A DNA stretch of 64,000 nucleotides, taken from NCBI RefSeq assembly GCF_902499075.1, contig NZ_CABVPP010000011.1, forward strand, positions 1-64,000, read 5' to 3'. Of this stretch, positions 31,780-39,096 are shown one piece after another. The notes beneath the pieces were generated by a model that ran no database searches, had not been told where the DNA came from, and saw only the letters and a list, made by a program, of their open reading frames with translations. The position numbers and the translations under genes are program-made. Each line of letters opens with the position of its first letter. Position 1 is the first letter of the stretch. Source of the DNA: Burkholderia pseudomultivorans (GTDB lineage Bacteria; Pseudomonadota; Gammaproteobacteria; Burkholderiales; Burkholderiaceae).

Positions 31780-32103
31780 ATGAACGTCAGCGTAATCGAA
31801 ATTATTGCAGCGGCTACCATACCTGTAGCTTTTGTGCTGGTCATAATCGACCGGATCGTCAACAAGCGCGGCATAGGTGCCAGAGCCATACAATTGACCG
31901 CGGTCGGGATGCTGGTTCCACTCATACTGATTTTAGCTCTGGAGAAAATTCTTGACGGTGCCACGGTCGGTACGCTGATCGGCGGAATCGTCGGCTATCT
32001 TCTCTCCGGCATATCCGAGTTTGACAAAGGAAGGGACGCAAACTCTTCAACGAAAAAGGGTAAAAATGGAGAATTACCAGCCCAAAGCAAAGGCACCGCG
32101 TAG
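31780..32103 (+). CDS. Small membrane protein of unknown function (element A)
   Basis: A 107-residue protein with three hydrophobic segments (about residues 4-24, 36-55 and 61-76: VIEIIAAATIPVAFVLVII, IQLTAVGMLVPLILILAL, VGTLIGGIVGYLLSG) and a hydrophilic C-terminal tail rich in Lys, Ser and Asp. I do not recognise a family. It is 97 nt upstream of a nuclease-like gene on the same strand within element A, and base composition is less GC-rich than the core. Function unknown; a membrane-effector role beside a nuclease is only a hypothesis. Confidence 0.6.
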   Translation: MNVSVIEIIAAATIPVAFVLVIIDRIVNKRGIGARAIQLTAVGMLVPLILILALEKILDGATVGTLIGGIVGYLLSGISEFDKGRDANSSTKKGKNGELPAQSKGTA

Positions 32104-32199
32104 TCTTCGGACACGAGTCTAGTAAATGTCAATCCTCCCGAAAATGGTCGAGCGTCCGTGACGGAAGGCGTTGAGCGATGACAGCACGAAGAAGGCCAC

Positions 32200-33411
32200 A
32201 TGCATCTACTTGCCTCACACTATCAATCTGAGTTCCTGGCTACCCCGCAACTCATACGACTCGACTATGCCAAGGGAAAGGATGGCTTTGAGCCAACGCT
32301 GCTGGTGAAGGGCAGCACGCTCTTGCTGAAGTTCATGGTATTGGGTTCGCGGCTACGGTTTCATCTGGCGCGCGTAAAAGGTCGTCTCCTATATGCATTA
32401 ACGGCGTACGACGATCCATCTAAGCCTGCATCGCTATGGTCGGTCGTGGAAAACGAGGCAGAGGTCACAGCGCTGCGGGGGCTGGCATCTGGCGAACCGT
32501 CCCCCATATTCCTGTTTAACGAGCTTGCCCTGAATGTTGCATGGTCCACCGTAAAAGCTAGCTTCCCTTCAGAGGTGAACGACTGGATCAGCAACGCGAA
32601 ACTTGGGAAAGGAGACTGCCCTGCCATTGCTAAAGAGGCTGGCGACCTGCTGGAACGGGCGTTCGACGGCACTACGACCCCCGACGAGTTGCTGTCTGCA
32701 GAAATTGTCCGTATCGACGAGTGGCATGCAGTTTTCAATCACTTCATTACGAGCCACGGCAGTAACAGCCCGGTCGACTTGTTTAGCCGAGACGAGGGCG
32801 GACAGCAGGAACAACTTGCGGTCTGGTTAACCGACAGCCTCCACCCGCGTGGAGTACACCACAGTCCCCAAATCCCAAAGGGGAACGGAACACGCGAACT
32901 CACCGATATTCTCCTCAGCCACGAGGCCGGTGCACTGCTGATCGAGTCGAAGGCTCTCACTGTCTTCAATCGCGATAAGTTGCCTGATCGAACGAAGCTA
33001 GCAAAGGATGTATCGCAGCACGTCGAAAAAGCAGTTCGCCAGCTGCGCGGTAGCATTCGGCGGCTCAAAGATGGCGCACCGGTTACCACTCGGGGTGGAT
33101 CCGCTATAGACGTTGAGCGATCACAGCCGGCACACGCCGTCGTTCTCATTCCAGAGTTCGACTTGATAGAAAATCAAGAGAACTACGGTCTGGCGTTTAT
33201 TGCAGACTTCATGGAGGCGACGGGAGGTTTTATCCATCTGCTGGATCTCGCCGAGTTGCTGCGTGTTGTCCAAGCCGCCGAAATGATCTCCAGAGTCAGC
33301 GAGAACGTAACGCCGCTGATGGCTTTGGACTATTGCTTGGTGAAGCGAGCCGAGCAAACGCGCGTTGCGGGGACATTGTGCATCCAAGTTCTACTGCGAA
33401 TGCAGGAATGA
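32200..33411 (+). CDS. PD-(D/E)xK nuclease-like protein (element A)
   Basis: A 403-residue protein of unknown function. A central segment GTRELTDILLSHEAGALLIESKAL (about residues 230-253) fits the PD-(D/E)xK nuclease core, with Asp236 and Glu249-x-Lys251 on successive beta strands. The N-terminal 190 residues and C-terminal 140 residues are not recognised. No membrane spans. The gene sits downstream of a small membrane protein, inside the shorter tandem element, a typical position for cargo such as defence genes. The start at 32200 is the first ATG; translation signals are weak. Confidence 0.6.
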   Translation: MHLLASHYQSEFLATPQLIRLDYAKGKDGFEPTLLVKGSTLLLKFMVLGSRLRFHLARVKGRLLYALTAYDDPSKPASLWSVVENEAEVTALRGLASGEPSPIFLFNELALNVAWSTVKASFPSEVNDWISNAKLGKGDCPAIAKEAGDLLERAFDGTTTPDELLSAEIVRIDEWHAVFNHFITSHGSNSPVDLFSRDEGGQQEQLAVWLTDSLHPRGVHHSPQIPKGNGTRELTDILLSHEAGALLIESKALTVFNRDKLPDRTKLAKDVSQHVEKAVRQLRGSIRRLKDGAPVTTRGGSAIDVERSQPAHAVVLIPEFDLIENQENYGLAFIADFMEATGGFIHLLDLAELLRVVQAAEMISRVSENVTPLMALDYCLVKRAEQTRVAGTLCIQVLLRMQE

Positions 33412-33620
33412 GCGCACGCGTGAGCCGTGCGGTCTAACTTCTCGGTCGGTACGGATGCCTTGCAGCATCCGCGCCTTGGGCCGCTCCTGCAAGTCGCCGC
33501 CATCTCTCCGTTGAGCGTCTAGTTTCTCTAATTGCCACCGACTGCTCTCGGCCGGTAGCTGCCTGTCGCCGTCGCCGCTCACAACTGGCCATATGGCGGA
33601 CTTCGACCGATCCCGCGCGG

Positions 33621-33771
33621 GCCGCTGGTAAACTCGGGCAGCCAAAGCAACTTTTCCCGGTCACATGAGCACGCAACCGCCAGCACACCTGCAACCGTCA
33701 CTCCAATGATGGAGCAGTACCTGAGCGTTATCTGACAAGACGGGGGGGGCACAAAGCTACGCCGGGACCTC
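33621..33771 (+). repeat. Attachment-like repeat, copy 2 (diverged mutS-type 5' end plus element left end)
   Basis: Second copy of the arrangement at 31429. Identical 20-mer at 33621-33640, ATGATGGAGCAGTACCTG at 33706-33723, then AAAGCTACGCCGGGACCT at 33754-33771 after a run of eight G. Sequence between the conserved blocks is diverged. It would be the junction of element A and element B. GAGCGTTATC at 33723-33732 is the exact reverse complement of GATAACGCTC at 31548-31557 in copy 1. Confidence 0.65.
33665..33735 (+). pseudogene. Decayed, diverged mutS-like start (carried by an element)
   Basis: ATG at 33665 reads MSTQPPAHLQPSLQ and stops, but shifting the frame by one base gives STPATVTPMMEQYLSVI and a stop at 33735, matching the TPMMQQYL start of MutS. 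So a mutS-type N terminus, different from the native copy, is present with a one-base frame error. It is preceded by the same promoter-like 20-mer as the native gene, as expected for a replacement 5' end brought by an integrating element. Confidence 0.6.
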
Positions 33772-33879
33772 CACTCACAGTCTCTGGCCTACCCCGACTG
33801 AGCGCCTGCTGACGTTCGATTCCGCAACCAAGCGGCGCGTTACACCTCTTTCGACTAGCCGCTCATCGTTAATGCTTGT

Positions 33880-34869
33880 CTACGATGGGGACGGACGACC
33901 AGAAACCGGTCGATTGAGCGATGGGTTAGATCCCATAGGGGAAAGCACAACAAGCCGTCCATCGATTCCACTGACGTTCGCATCGAGTCTTTCCATCTCG
34001 CCCGGCACATCCGGAAGGAACAACAGGATGCCGTTTTTGATACCGCTAATGAGCAAATAGTGTTCAACTTGAGCGACCGCATTGGCATAGTTTTTTGGCA
34101 TCATATGTCGCTTGATTTCTATGACGACGCGTTCGTCTTCGTGAGTAACTATAAGGTCAGCCCGAAACGGCCTTTCGGCGTCCAATCGCACCTCGGTTTG
34201 TACGTTGACCTCCGGTGCTGCGGAAGCAAGAAAGCCGTGCAGAGCTCCAATTGCCTGAGATTCGGTCGCCCTACCCGGGAACGTTGGGGATGACAAATGA
34301 GTCGCGCAAAACTGGTTCAGAAGTTCTATAGAACGTACTAATAGGCCCGCATTCGCTGTTTGGGCCAAGTTTGTTTCCAGTTCTGCCTTTTTCGCTTCAG
34401 CTTCTGCCTGTGCGCTCGCAAAAGCGAGGCGTTCTGCAATCTGATCGAGAAGCAAGCATGCGAAAGCGGAAACGGAAACGATAGCGAGGAAGGCCTCACT
34501 CTCATCGAAATCTAGCTTGTAATCGTGTGCCGACGGGTTCCTCCATTCGGTACGGTACGTGGTCAACTGGCTCAGAACTCGATTACGAAAAACGTTGTTC
34601 TGCTCAAGATAGTTCTCGATATCGTACGGACGCTTTTTCGAAGGATCTTGTCGGGCAAACACCCTGTACGCTTCCTTAATACTGCCTTCAAAGGCCTGAT
34701 TCGTTCGGTATATGGCGTCAGTGAAGGCCGTCTCATCATCGGTCTCTTGGCCACGAGACAAGTGCCGAAAAGCAGTCTCTATGTGCAAAAGAACGGCACG
34801 TAGTCCCGGGACATACTCTCCTTCGTCCAATACGTCGATCTTCTTTCTTAAGGTGTCAACGAGGTCCAC
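33880..34869 (-). CDS. HEPN-like plus PD-(D/E)xK nuclease-like protein
   Basis: A 329-residue protein with two putative nuclease parts. The N-terminal helical region ends in EWRNPSAHDYKLDFDESEAFLAI, containing R110-N-P-S-A-H115, an exact fit to the R-phi-x3-H motif of HEPN ribonucleases. A coiled, Ala/Glu-rich linker (about 148-172) leads to a C-terminal PD-(D/E)xK-like core: RADLIVTHEDERVVIEIKRH with Asp238 and Glu251-x-Lys253. The start is GTG at 34869. It lies 48 nt downstream of an HNH-nuclease gene on the same strand, so the two probably form an operon. Function unknown; defence is the likeliest guess from context. Confidence 0.6.
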   Translation of the reverse strand: MDLVDTLRKKIDVLDEGEYVPGLRAVLLHIETAFRHLSRGQETDDETAFTDAIYRTNQAFEGSIKEAYRVFARQDPSKKRPYDIENYLEQNNVFRNRVLSQLTTYRTEWRNPSAHDYKLDFDESEAFLAIVSVSAFACLLLDQIAERLAFASAQAEAEAKKAELETNLAQTANAGLLVRSIELLNQFCATHLSSPTFPGRATESQAIGALHGFLASAAPEVNVQTEVRLDAERPFRADLIVTHEDERVVIEIKRHMMPKNYANAVAQVEHYLLISGIKNGILLFLPDVPGEMERLDANVSGIDGRLVVLSPMGSNPSLNRPVSGRPSPS

Positions 34870-34917
34870 GATTTGTTAGTTCCTAACACAGTCGGTTGCC
34901 ATGAGTATGTACACGTG

Positions 34918-35727
34918 TCACAAAACGCTTCCGCTGCCTCGTGCATCGGGCCAAGAGAATTCATCTCGTATCTCAACCACTTTCGCTCCCTTCGCCAGAT
35001 TGCAGTCGCCACACGAGAGCTGGAGGTTTGTCGGGTCGTTGCCCCCCCCAATCGCGAGCGCGACCATGTGATCGATATGGGACGACTCCTCGCTGCCAAA
35101 AACCGCCAAAGCCGGTCGGCCGCAGTGTTGGCACAGGCCCCTGTCGCGGTGTTGGATGCGATTCACCAGCCATGAGGGAAAATAAGCGCGCGGAAGCCGC
35201 CCATCGGATTCAAGAACCGGGTAGTCCGACTTTTTCAGCGGCCGGATTCGCTCGGCCAGCTTTGTATTGAAGTCGAACATCAGCGTTCTGCGCTGCCAGG
35301 CGATGGCGTACGCTGAGACAACAATATTGTGCAACCCATCGGAAAAGGCGCTTCGGTGCTCGTCCCGGGCGCACCGCAGTACCTCGGGATCGGACGACGA
35401 AAACGCGGCCGGAGCGATCATGCCCATCTCACCGAACATCCATCGGACATAGTCGGCGAATTCGCTCGCCAGATCCGGTGCGAATTCGGCGTCGTCATAT
35501 GCGTACAGATAGAAATAGACGTCAGCCAGATCAGCGAGCACCTTGTGCAACGCCGTCCGTGGTTCAATGGTGGCTGTCTGCAAGGCATAGTCCGTCAGCG
35601 GTACGTCCGCGAAATGCAAGCCTTCATTCACATCAATCGGCCGGTCATACACAAATCTTTCGAAACACGTCAGCAACTCATGCGCGGCTGACGTCCTGAT
35701 CTGGGTCTGCTCGAACTTCCGTTTCAT
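34918..35727 (-). CDS. HNH endonuclease-domain protein
   Basis: A 269-residue protein. The N-terminal 190 residues are mostly helical, acidic and unrecognised. The C-terminal domain is a clear HNH nuclease: GLCQHCGRP (first CxxC), SHIDHMVALAIGGGNDPTNLQ (HxxH/Asn) and LSCGDCNLAKG (second CxxC and final Asn). ATG at 35727 is preceded by a run of six G; a TTG nine codons upstream is possible. It is the first gene of a two-gene minus-strand unit with the HEPN/PD-(D/E)xK protein. The divergent 275-nt region upstream faces the RES-domain gene. Confidence 0.7.
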   Translation of the reverse strand: MKRKFEQTQIRTSAAHELLTCFERFVYDRPIDVNEGLHFADVPLTDYALQTATIEPRTALHKVLADLADVYFYLYAYDDAEFAPDLASEFADYVRWMFGEMGMIAPAAFSSSDPEVLRCARDEHRSAFSDGLHNIVVSAYAIAWQRRTLMFDFNTKLAERIRPLKKSDYPVLESDGRLPRAYFPSWLVNRIQHRDRGLCQHCGRPALAVFGSEESSHIDHMVALAIGGGNDPTNLQLSCGDCNLAKGAKVVEIRDEFSWPDARGSGSVL

Positions 35728-36001
35728 TGATTGTTTGCCCCCCGTATCGCGCAAGCGGAATATTAGCCCACTGCCAGTATTGTACGATTACGCAGGCGCT
35801 GGTTTGCTTGGCGTCGCAGTCACCGGATCTCGAAGCGCATAGCCATCTGTGATCCGACGTTCGAACGTCGAGTTCTCCGGCAAGACGAACGGCTCTGCTG
35901 CGCATATACTTTCCCGAGTGGGCGCTCTCGGACCGAAGTAGACTAGAAACTGTCTCGCGGCTCGCGTCTGTACCGCTGACATCATTATCGACGGATCTCA
36001 C

Positions 36002-37078
36002 ATGACCGACGACACAGCAAACGCTACCGAAGTTCTCCTTTGCTCGAATTGCTTTTTCGATGAGGGATTGAGGATCGACTCGTGGAAGCATGGCATCGAG
36101 CAAGACGGCGAGTGCCCAAACTGCAAGAGCCCCGACGGAAGAAAGTTGACGAAGGATCACGTATTGTGGATTGCACATCGCTTCTTTGTTGATGGCTCTA
36201 CTATCCGTTTTGACTACGGCGCGGCACCGCGTGTCCAGTACAACGAGCACCACTACGGCACAAGCGACATCTCACCGTCGCCGTGGCTAAAAAACGATGT
36301 AAAACTGATCGAGGAAGCAGGAAAGATTGGATTCTTTCACTATGGCCCTCGATATTGGATGTTTGGAGAAATCGAGCCATTAAAGGCGCTACAAGATCCA
36401 GCGAAGCGCGCCCCAATCATCAAGCGCGTCTTGACAGAATATCCTACGCGAACGCTCGCGAAGGACGAGTCGTTTTATCGAGTCCGCGTGAACCCTCAGC
36501 ACCCTGCCGAGCCGGATGAATATGACAGTCCCCCGTTACATATCGCGGGAAGGGGGCGACTCGATTCCGCTGGTTTCGCAGTCATGTACGGCTCACAGGA
36601 TATAGATATCTGCATCCACGAATGTCGCGCCACCGTAGAGGACGACATGTACGTCGCCACGCTACAGGCCACCCGAGACTTACGGCTTTTAGATCTCACA
36701 TCGGTCCTAAAAGAGAGAGTCACCGAATTCGAGAGCCTAGACATGGCTATCCACATGCTCTTTCTTGCGAAATCCCATTCATACGACATTTCTCGTGATA
36801 TCGCGATTGCTGCGAGAAATGCAAGTTTCGACGGCGTCATATACCCCTCCTACTTTAGCTTGCTTCGCACCGGAGGACGCCCCTTTGAGACAGTCTATGG
36901 CCTGTCGCTCCGCCGCTTCCATCCACAAGCAGAGGAGTACGCCAAGGCGTATACGATTCCCAATTTCGCTCTCTTTGGCCGACCGATCGAACAAAGCCGC
37001 GTCGGCGTGAAATGCATCGATAGAATAGTCTTAACTCAGATTGGCTACTTGGGCCACTTCGGGCCCGTCGCCTATTGA
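36002..37078 (+). CDS. Zinc-ribbon RES-domain protein (NAD+-processing toxin-like)
   Basis: A 358-residue protein. The N terminus has a zinc ribbon: Cys14/Cys17 (CSNC) and Cys38/Cys41 (CPNC). From about residue 155 it is RES-domain-like: FYRVR (Arg160), GRGRLDSAG (about 183-190), VMYGS (Tyr196), IHECRA (Glu207) and a later DGVIYPSYFS (Ser283). In characterised RES toxins such residues form an ADP-ribosyltransferase-like site that degrades NAD+ or modifies targets. Unlike the usual toxin-antitoxin pairs there is no Xre gene upstream; a 188-residue unknown gene follows after 65 nt. ATG 36002 is the first start after a 250-nt divergent region. Confidence 0.7.
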   Translation: MTDDTANATEVLLCSNCFFDEGLRIDSWKHGIEQDGECPNCKSPDGRKLTKDHVLWIAHRFFVDGSTIRFDYGAAPRVQYNEHHYGTSDISPSPWLKNDVKLIEEAGKIGFFHYGPRYWMFGEIEPLKALQDPAKRAPIIKRVLTEYPTRTLAKDESFYRVRVNPQHPAEPDEYDSPPLHIAGRGRLDSAGFAVMYGSQDIDICIHECRATVEDDMYVATLQATRDLRLLDLTSVLKERVTEFESLDMAIHMLFLAKSHSYDISRDIAIAARNASFDGVIYPSYFSLLRTGGRPFETVYGLSLRRFHPQAEEYAKAYTIPNFALFGRPIEQSRVGVKCIDRIVLTQIGYLGHFGPVAY

Positions 37079-37143
37079 ATTCAAAATTACCATTAAAACA
37101 AGCCCCACAAAAATCAAGAGACTTAATTATCTAAATAGGCATC

Positions 37144-37710
37144 ATGAGCCCATACGAACAAGCGATGTCGGAAATCCGACCACTTCTCGCAATATTACTT
37201 GCCAAGAAAAAAAGCGACCTAAGCAAACTCTGCAAAGAGACCGTCATCACGGAGAATGCGTTTTGCGCCTTAATTTCGGCATGCACGGCCGCCCAATTAC
37301 CGTGGCAACATCAGATGTCATATCGCGACATTATGCCAAACAACCTTCAATACACCGATCAAGACAGCGAATCACTTGGACGCTCTATTGTTGGACCACT
37401 CAAAAAATCGGCAATGAAGGCGTGGAGGAAATGGCATCAAATTCTAAAGGATCGACGCTACCTCGTCGGTCATATTTTCTATACACGAGACCATTCTAAC
37501 TGGCACTTGTTTTATTTCGACAATCGAGATCTTACGCCTTACGAAAATCATTTCAAACATGGCGGACCTCATATCCATTTGATAAACCACCTTTGGCCAG
37601 ATCACACGTGCGAATCTCTATGGACCTTCTTCCAAGATGACAATCCGAAGATGACCGGCGCTGAGCATATCCGATTTCATAGAGAGCATCTGGAGCCGCC
37701 AAACTGGTAG
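37144..37710 (+). CDS. Unknown protein downstream of the RES-domain gene
   Basis: A 188-residue protein with no family I recognise. It starts MSPYEQAMSEIRPLLAILLAKKKSDLSKLCKE, which could include a short helix-turn-helix-like segment, and is rich in His, Trp, Tyr and Phe in its second half (HIFYTRDHSNWHLFYFD, HGGPHIHLINHLWPDH). It lies 65 nt downstream of the RES gene and is AT-richer than the core. It may be the partner or antitoxin of the RES protein, but nothing in the sequence proves it. Confidence 0.6.
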   Translation: MSPYEQAMSEIRPLLAILLAKKKSDLSKLCKETVITENAFCALISACTAAQLPWQHQMSYRDIMPNNLQYTDQDSESLGRSIVGPLKKSAMKAWRKWHQILKDRRYLVGHIFYTRDHSNWHLFYFDNRDLTPYENHFKHGGPHIHLINHLWPDHTCESLWTFFQDDNPKMTGAEHIRFHREHLEPPNW

Positions 37711-37823
37711 CCCCCAACATCTGCCTTATAGACATCTACCCCGTAGTTCACGGGATGGAATGATAAGCACAAGGCTTATCCAGCAAGGCTTCCGCCCCTT
37801 GCTGTAGCAAATTTGTAGAGTTC

Positions 37824-37853
37824 AAAAAACCCGCTCGTAGCGGGCTTTCGCGC
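37824..37853 (-). terminator. Intrinsic terminator of the SRAP operon
   Basis: Minus strand: GCCCGCT, loop ACGA, GCGGGTTTTTTG. It lies 19 nt downstream of the SRAP gene stop and also separates it from the convergent 188-residue gene. Confidence 0.85.
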
Positions 37854-37871
37854 ATACGGAGCCTGTCAAAG

Positions 37872-38576
37872 CTACTTCGGCTCGACCGTCATTTCCTCCG
37901 CTGCGTACAGTTGAAGCATCGCGCGCGCTGCTTCGATGTTAGACGTCGTCAACCATTCCTCCCAGTCGTCGGGCCGCAAGATGACTACCGATCGTTTCTC
38001 GTCGGCCGGCCGGTGCATGCGCGACATGACCGGATGCCCGTCAGCATTGACCGTGATCATCGACATCACATGGTGGTCGTTTCCATCCGGATTCTTGAGC
38101 GTCCGCCAGATACCCGCGACACACATCGTCGGCCGGTCGGCGACTCCGATCCGCTGCCACACGCATGGTCCGAGCAACCAGTCGCCATTCGCGTCTTGCC
38201 GCGCGTCCGGGTATGACGGCTCGACTATCGATGTCGCCGGGATCAGGCATCGGCTACCCGCTCGCCATGCCGGCCCATACAGCGGCGATTCTCCGAGGTT
38301 ATCGTCGCGCACGTTCATCGTACGACGCATGGGCGGCGGCTTGCGCCCCTGCGCCTTCGCTTTCTCAATGTTGGCCTTCTGTAGCGCGCGCGGCCAGAAA
38401 CCGAAGCCGGCGATCAACGGTTTGAACTGCCCGTCAATGCTGCCGACAATCGGCGCGTCATAGTCCTGGTAGATCTCCGGCTTCCACGGCGTCCAGCGGT
38501 ACAGGTCGCGGAAATTGTTGATCTTAAGTTCGTTCAGGCCCGGATCCTCGCCCGGCGCGTAGTAGTTCGTACACAC
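37872..38576 (-). CDS. SOS response-associated peptidase (SRAP, YedK/HMCES family)
   Basis: A 234-residue SRAP protein. In characterised members Cys2 forms a stable thiazolidine link with abasic sites in single-stranded DNA and protects them. Here translation starts at GTG 38576 with MCTNYYAPGEDPG, so Cys2 is exposed after Met removal; the conserved Glu is in ATSIVEPSYPD and the His in GHPVMSRMH. A GGAGGGG ribosome site lies 10 nt upstream and fixes the start. It follows a 123-residue gene by 24 nt and both lie downstream of a perfect LexA-type box at 39066. Confidence 0.9.
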   Translation of the reverse strand: MCTNYYAPGEDPGLNELKINNFRDLYRWTPWKPEIYQDYDAPIVGSIDGQFKPLIAGFGFWPRALQKANIEKAKAQGRKPPPMRRTMNVRDDNLGESPLYGPAWRAGSRCLIPATSIVEPSYPDARQDANGDWLLGPCVWQRIGVADRPTMCVAGIWRTLKNPDGNDHHVMSMITVNADGHPVMSRMHRPADEKRSVVILRPDDWEEWLTTSNIEAARAMLQLYAAEEMTVEPK

Positions 38577-38600
38577 TCGGTGGCCCCTCCAAAAACTGAA

Positions 38601-38972
38601 TCACTGGTTCGAAGGGAGCGGATCGAAATCGTCCGGCGGCTCCCCTTCCGGAGGAAACGAAACCTGCTCGATCGGCATGACCGGACCGCTCAGCCACTCG
38701 TCCAGCGCGGTGCACACGATGTCATACGCCTCGTCAAACGCCGAACCGTCCGGTTGGCCAGGGGCATCAGGAAACCGGCTTCGGCCAATTTCCACCATCC
38801 CCGAGTCCAGATACCCATACTTGCCGAGCTGGCCGTCTTTGCAAAGCGCGTCGTAACTGCTTGCGTCGTAGTCCACCAGCATGATCGACATGTCGTCAAC
38901 GATCCGGAATTTGCAGTACGCGATACACCAGTCGATAAACGCTCGTTGCACCACCGTCATCGGTCTTGGCAT
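38601..38972 (-). CDS. Unknown protein co-transcribed with SRAP
   Basis: A 123-residue acidic protein, ATG at 38972 with GGGAGG 5 nt upstream. It begins MPRPMTVVQRAFIDWCIAYC and ends in a Pro/Glu/Asp-rich tail (FPPEGEPPDDFDPLPS). I do not recognise a family. It is the first gene after the LexA-type box and precedes the SRAP gene by 24 nt, so it is expected to be SOS-induced and may act in the same repair step. Confidence 0.7.
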   Translation of the reverse strand: MPRPMTVVQRAFIDWCIAYCKFRIVDDMSIMLVDYDASSYDALCKDGQLGKYGYLDSGMVEIGRSRFPDAPGQPDGSAFDEAYDIVCTALDEWLSGPVMPIEQVSFPPEGEPPDDFDPLPSNQ

Positions 38973-39047
38973 GGCACCTCCCGGGCCGAAAAAAGGCGCT
39001 GCCGATCGGTATCGACAGCATCCCTATTTTCGAGACTTGACGAGGTC

Positions 39048-39081
39048 ATCATACAGCGCGATAAACTGTATATCCATACAG
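39048..39081 (-). promoter_or_regulatory. LexA-type SOS box overlapping a promoter
   Basis: CTGTATATCCATACAG at 39066-39081 matches the CTG-N10-CAG LexA consensus with a TATATnnATA core. On the minus strand TGGATA (39071-39076, inside the box) is separated by 17 nt from TATGAT (39048-39053), a plausible -35/-10 pair for the 123-residue/SRAP operon. LexA binding would cover the -35 element. The plus-strand gene at 39097 starts 15 nt beyond the box and may also be controlled by it. Confidence 0.8.
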
Positions 39082-39096
39082 TGTTTCACGCGCATC

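Noticed and set aside
33391-33694. Minus-strand frames over the second attachment-like repeat
   Set aside because: Arg-rich, no family features, and they cross the duplicated mutS promoter region, which explains the sequence better.
33741-33750. A run of eight G as a possible phase-variation tract
   Set aside because: It lies between the decayed mutS start and the element left end, not in a coding or promoter region that I can identify, so no switching role can be supported.
37041-37499. A 152-codon plus-strand frame overlapping the end of the RES gene and the next gene
   Set aside because: It overlaps the better-supported 188-residue gene in another frame and has no ribosome site or family-like sequence.
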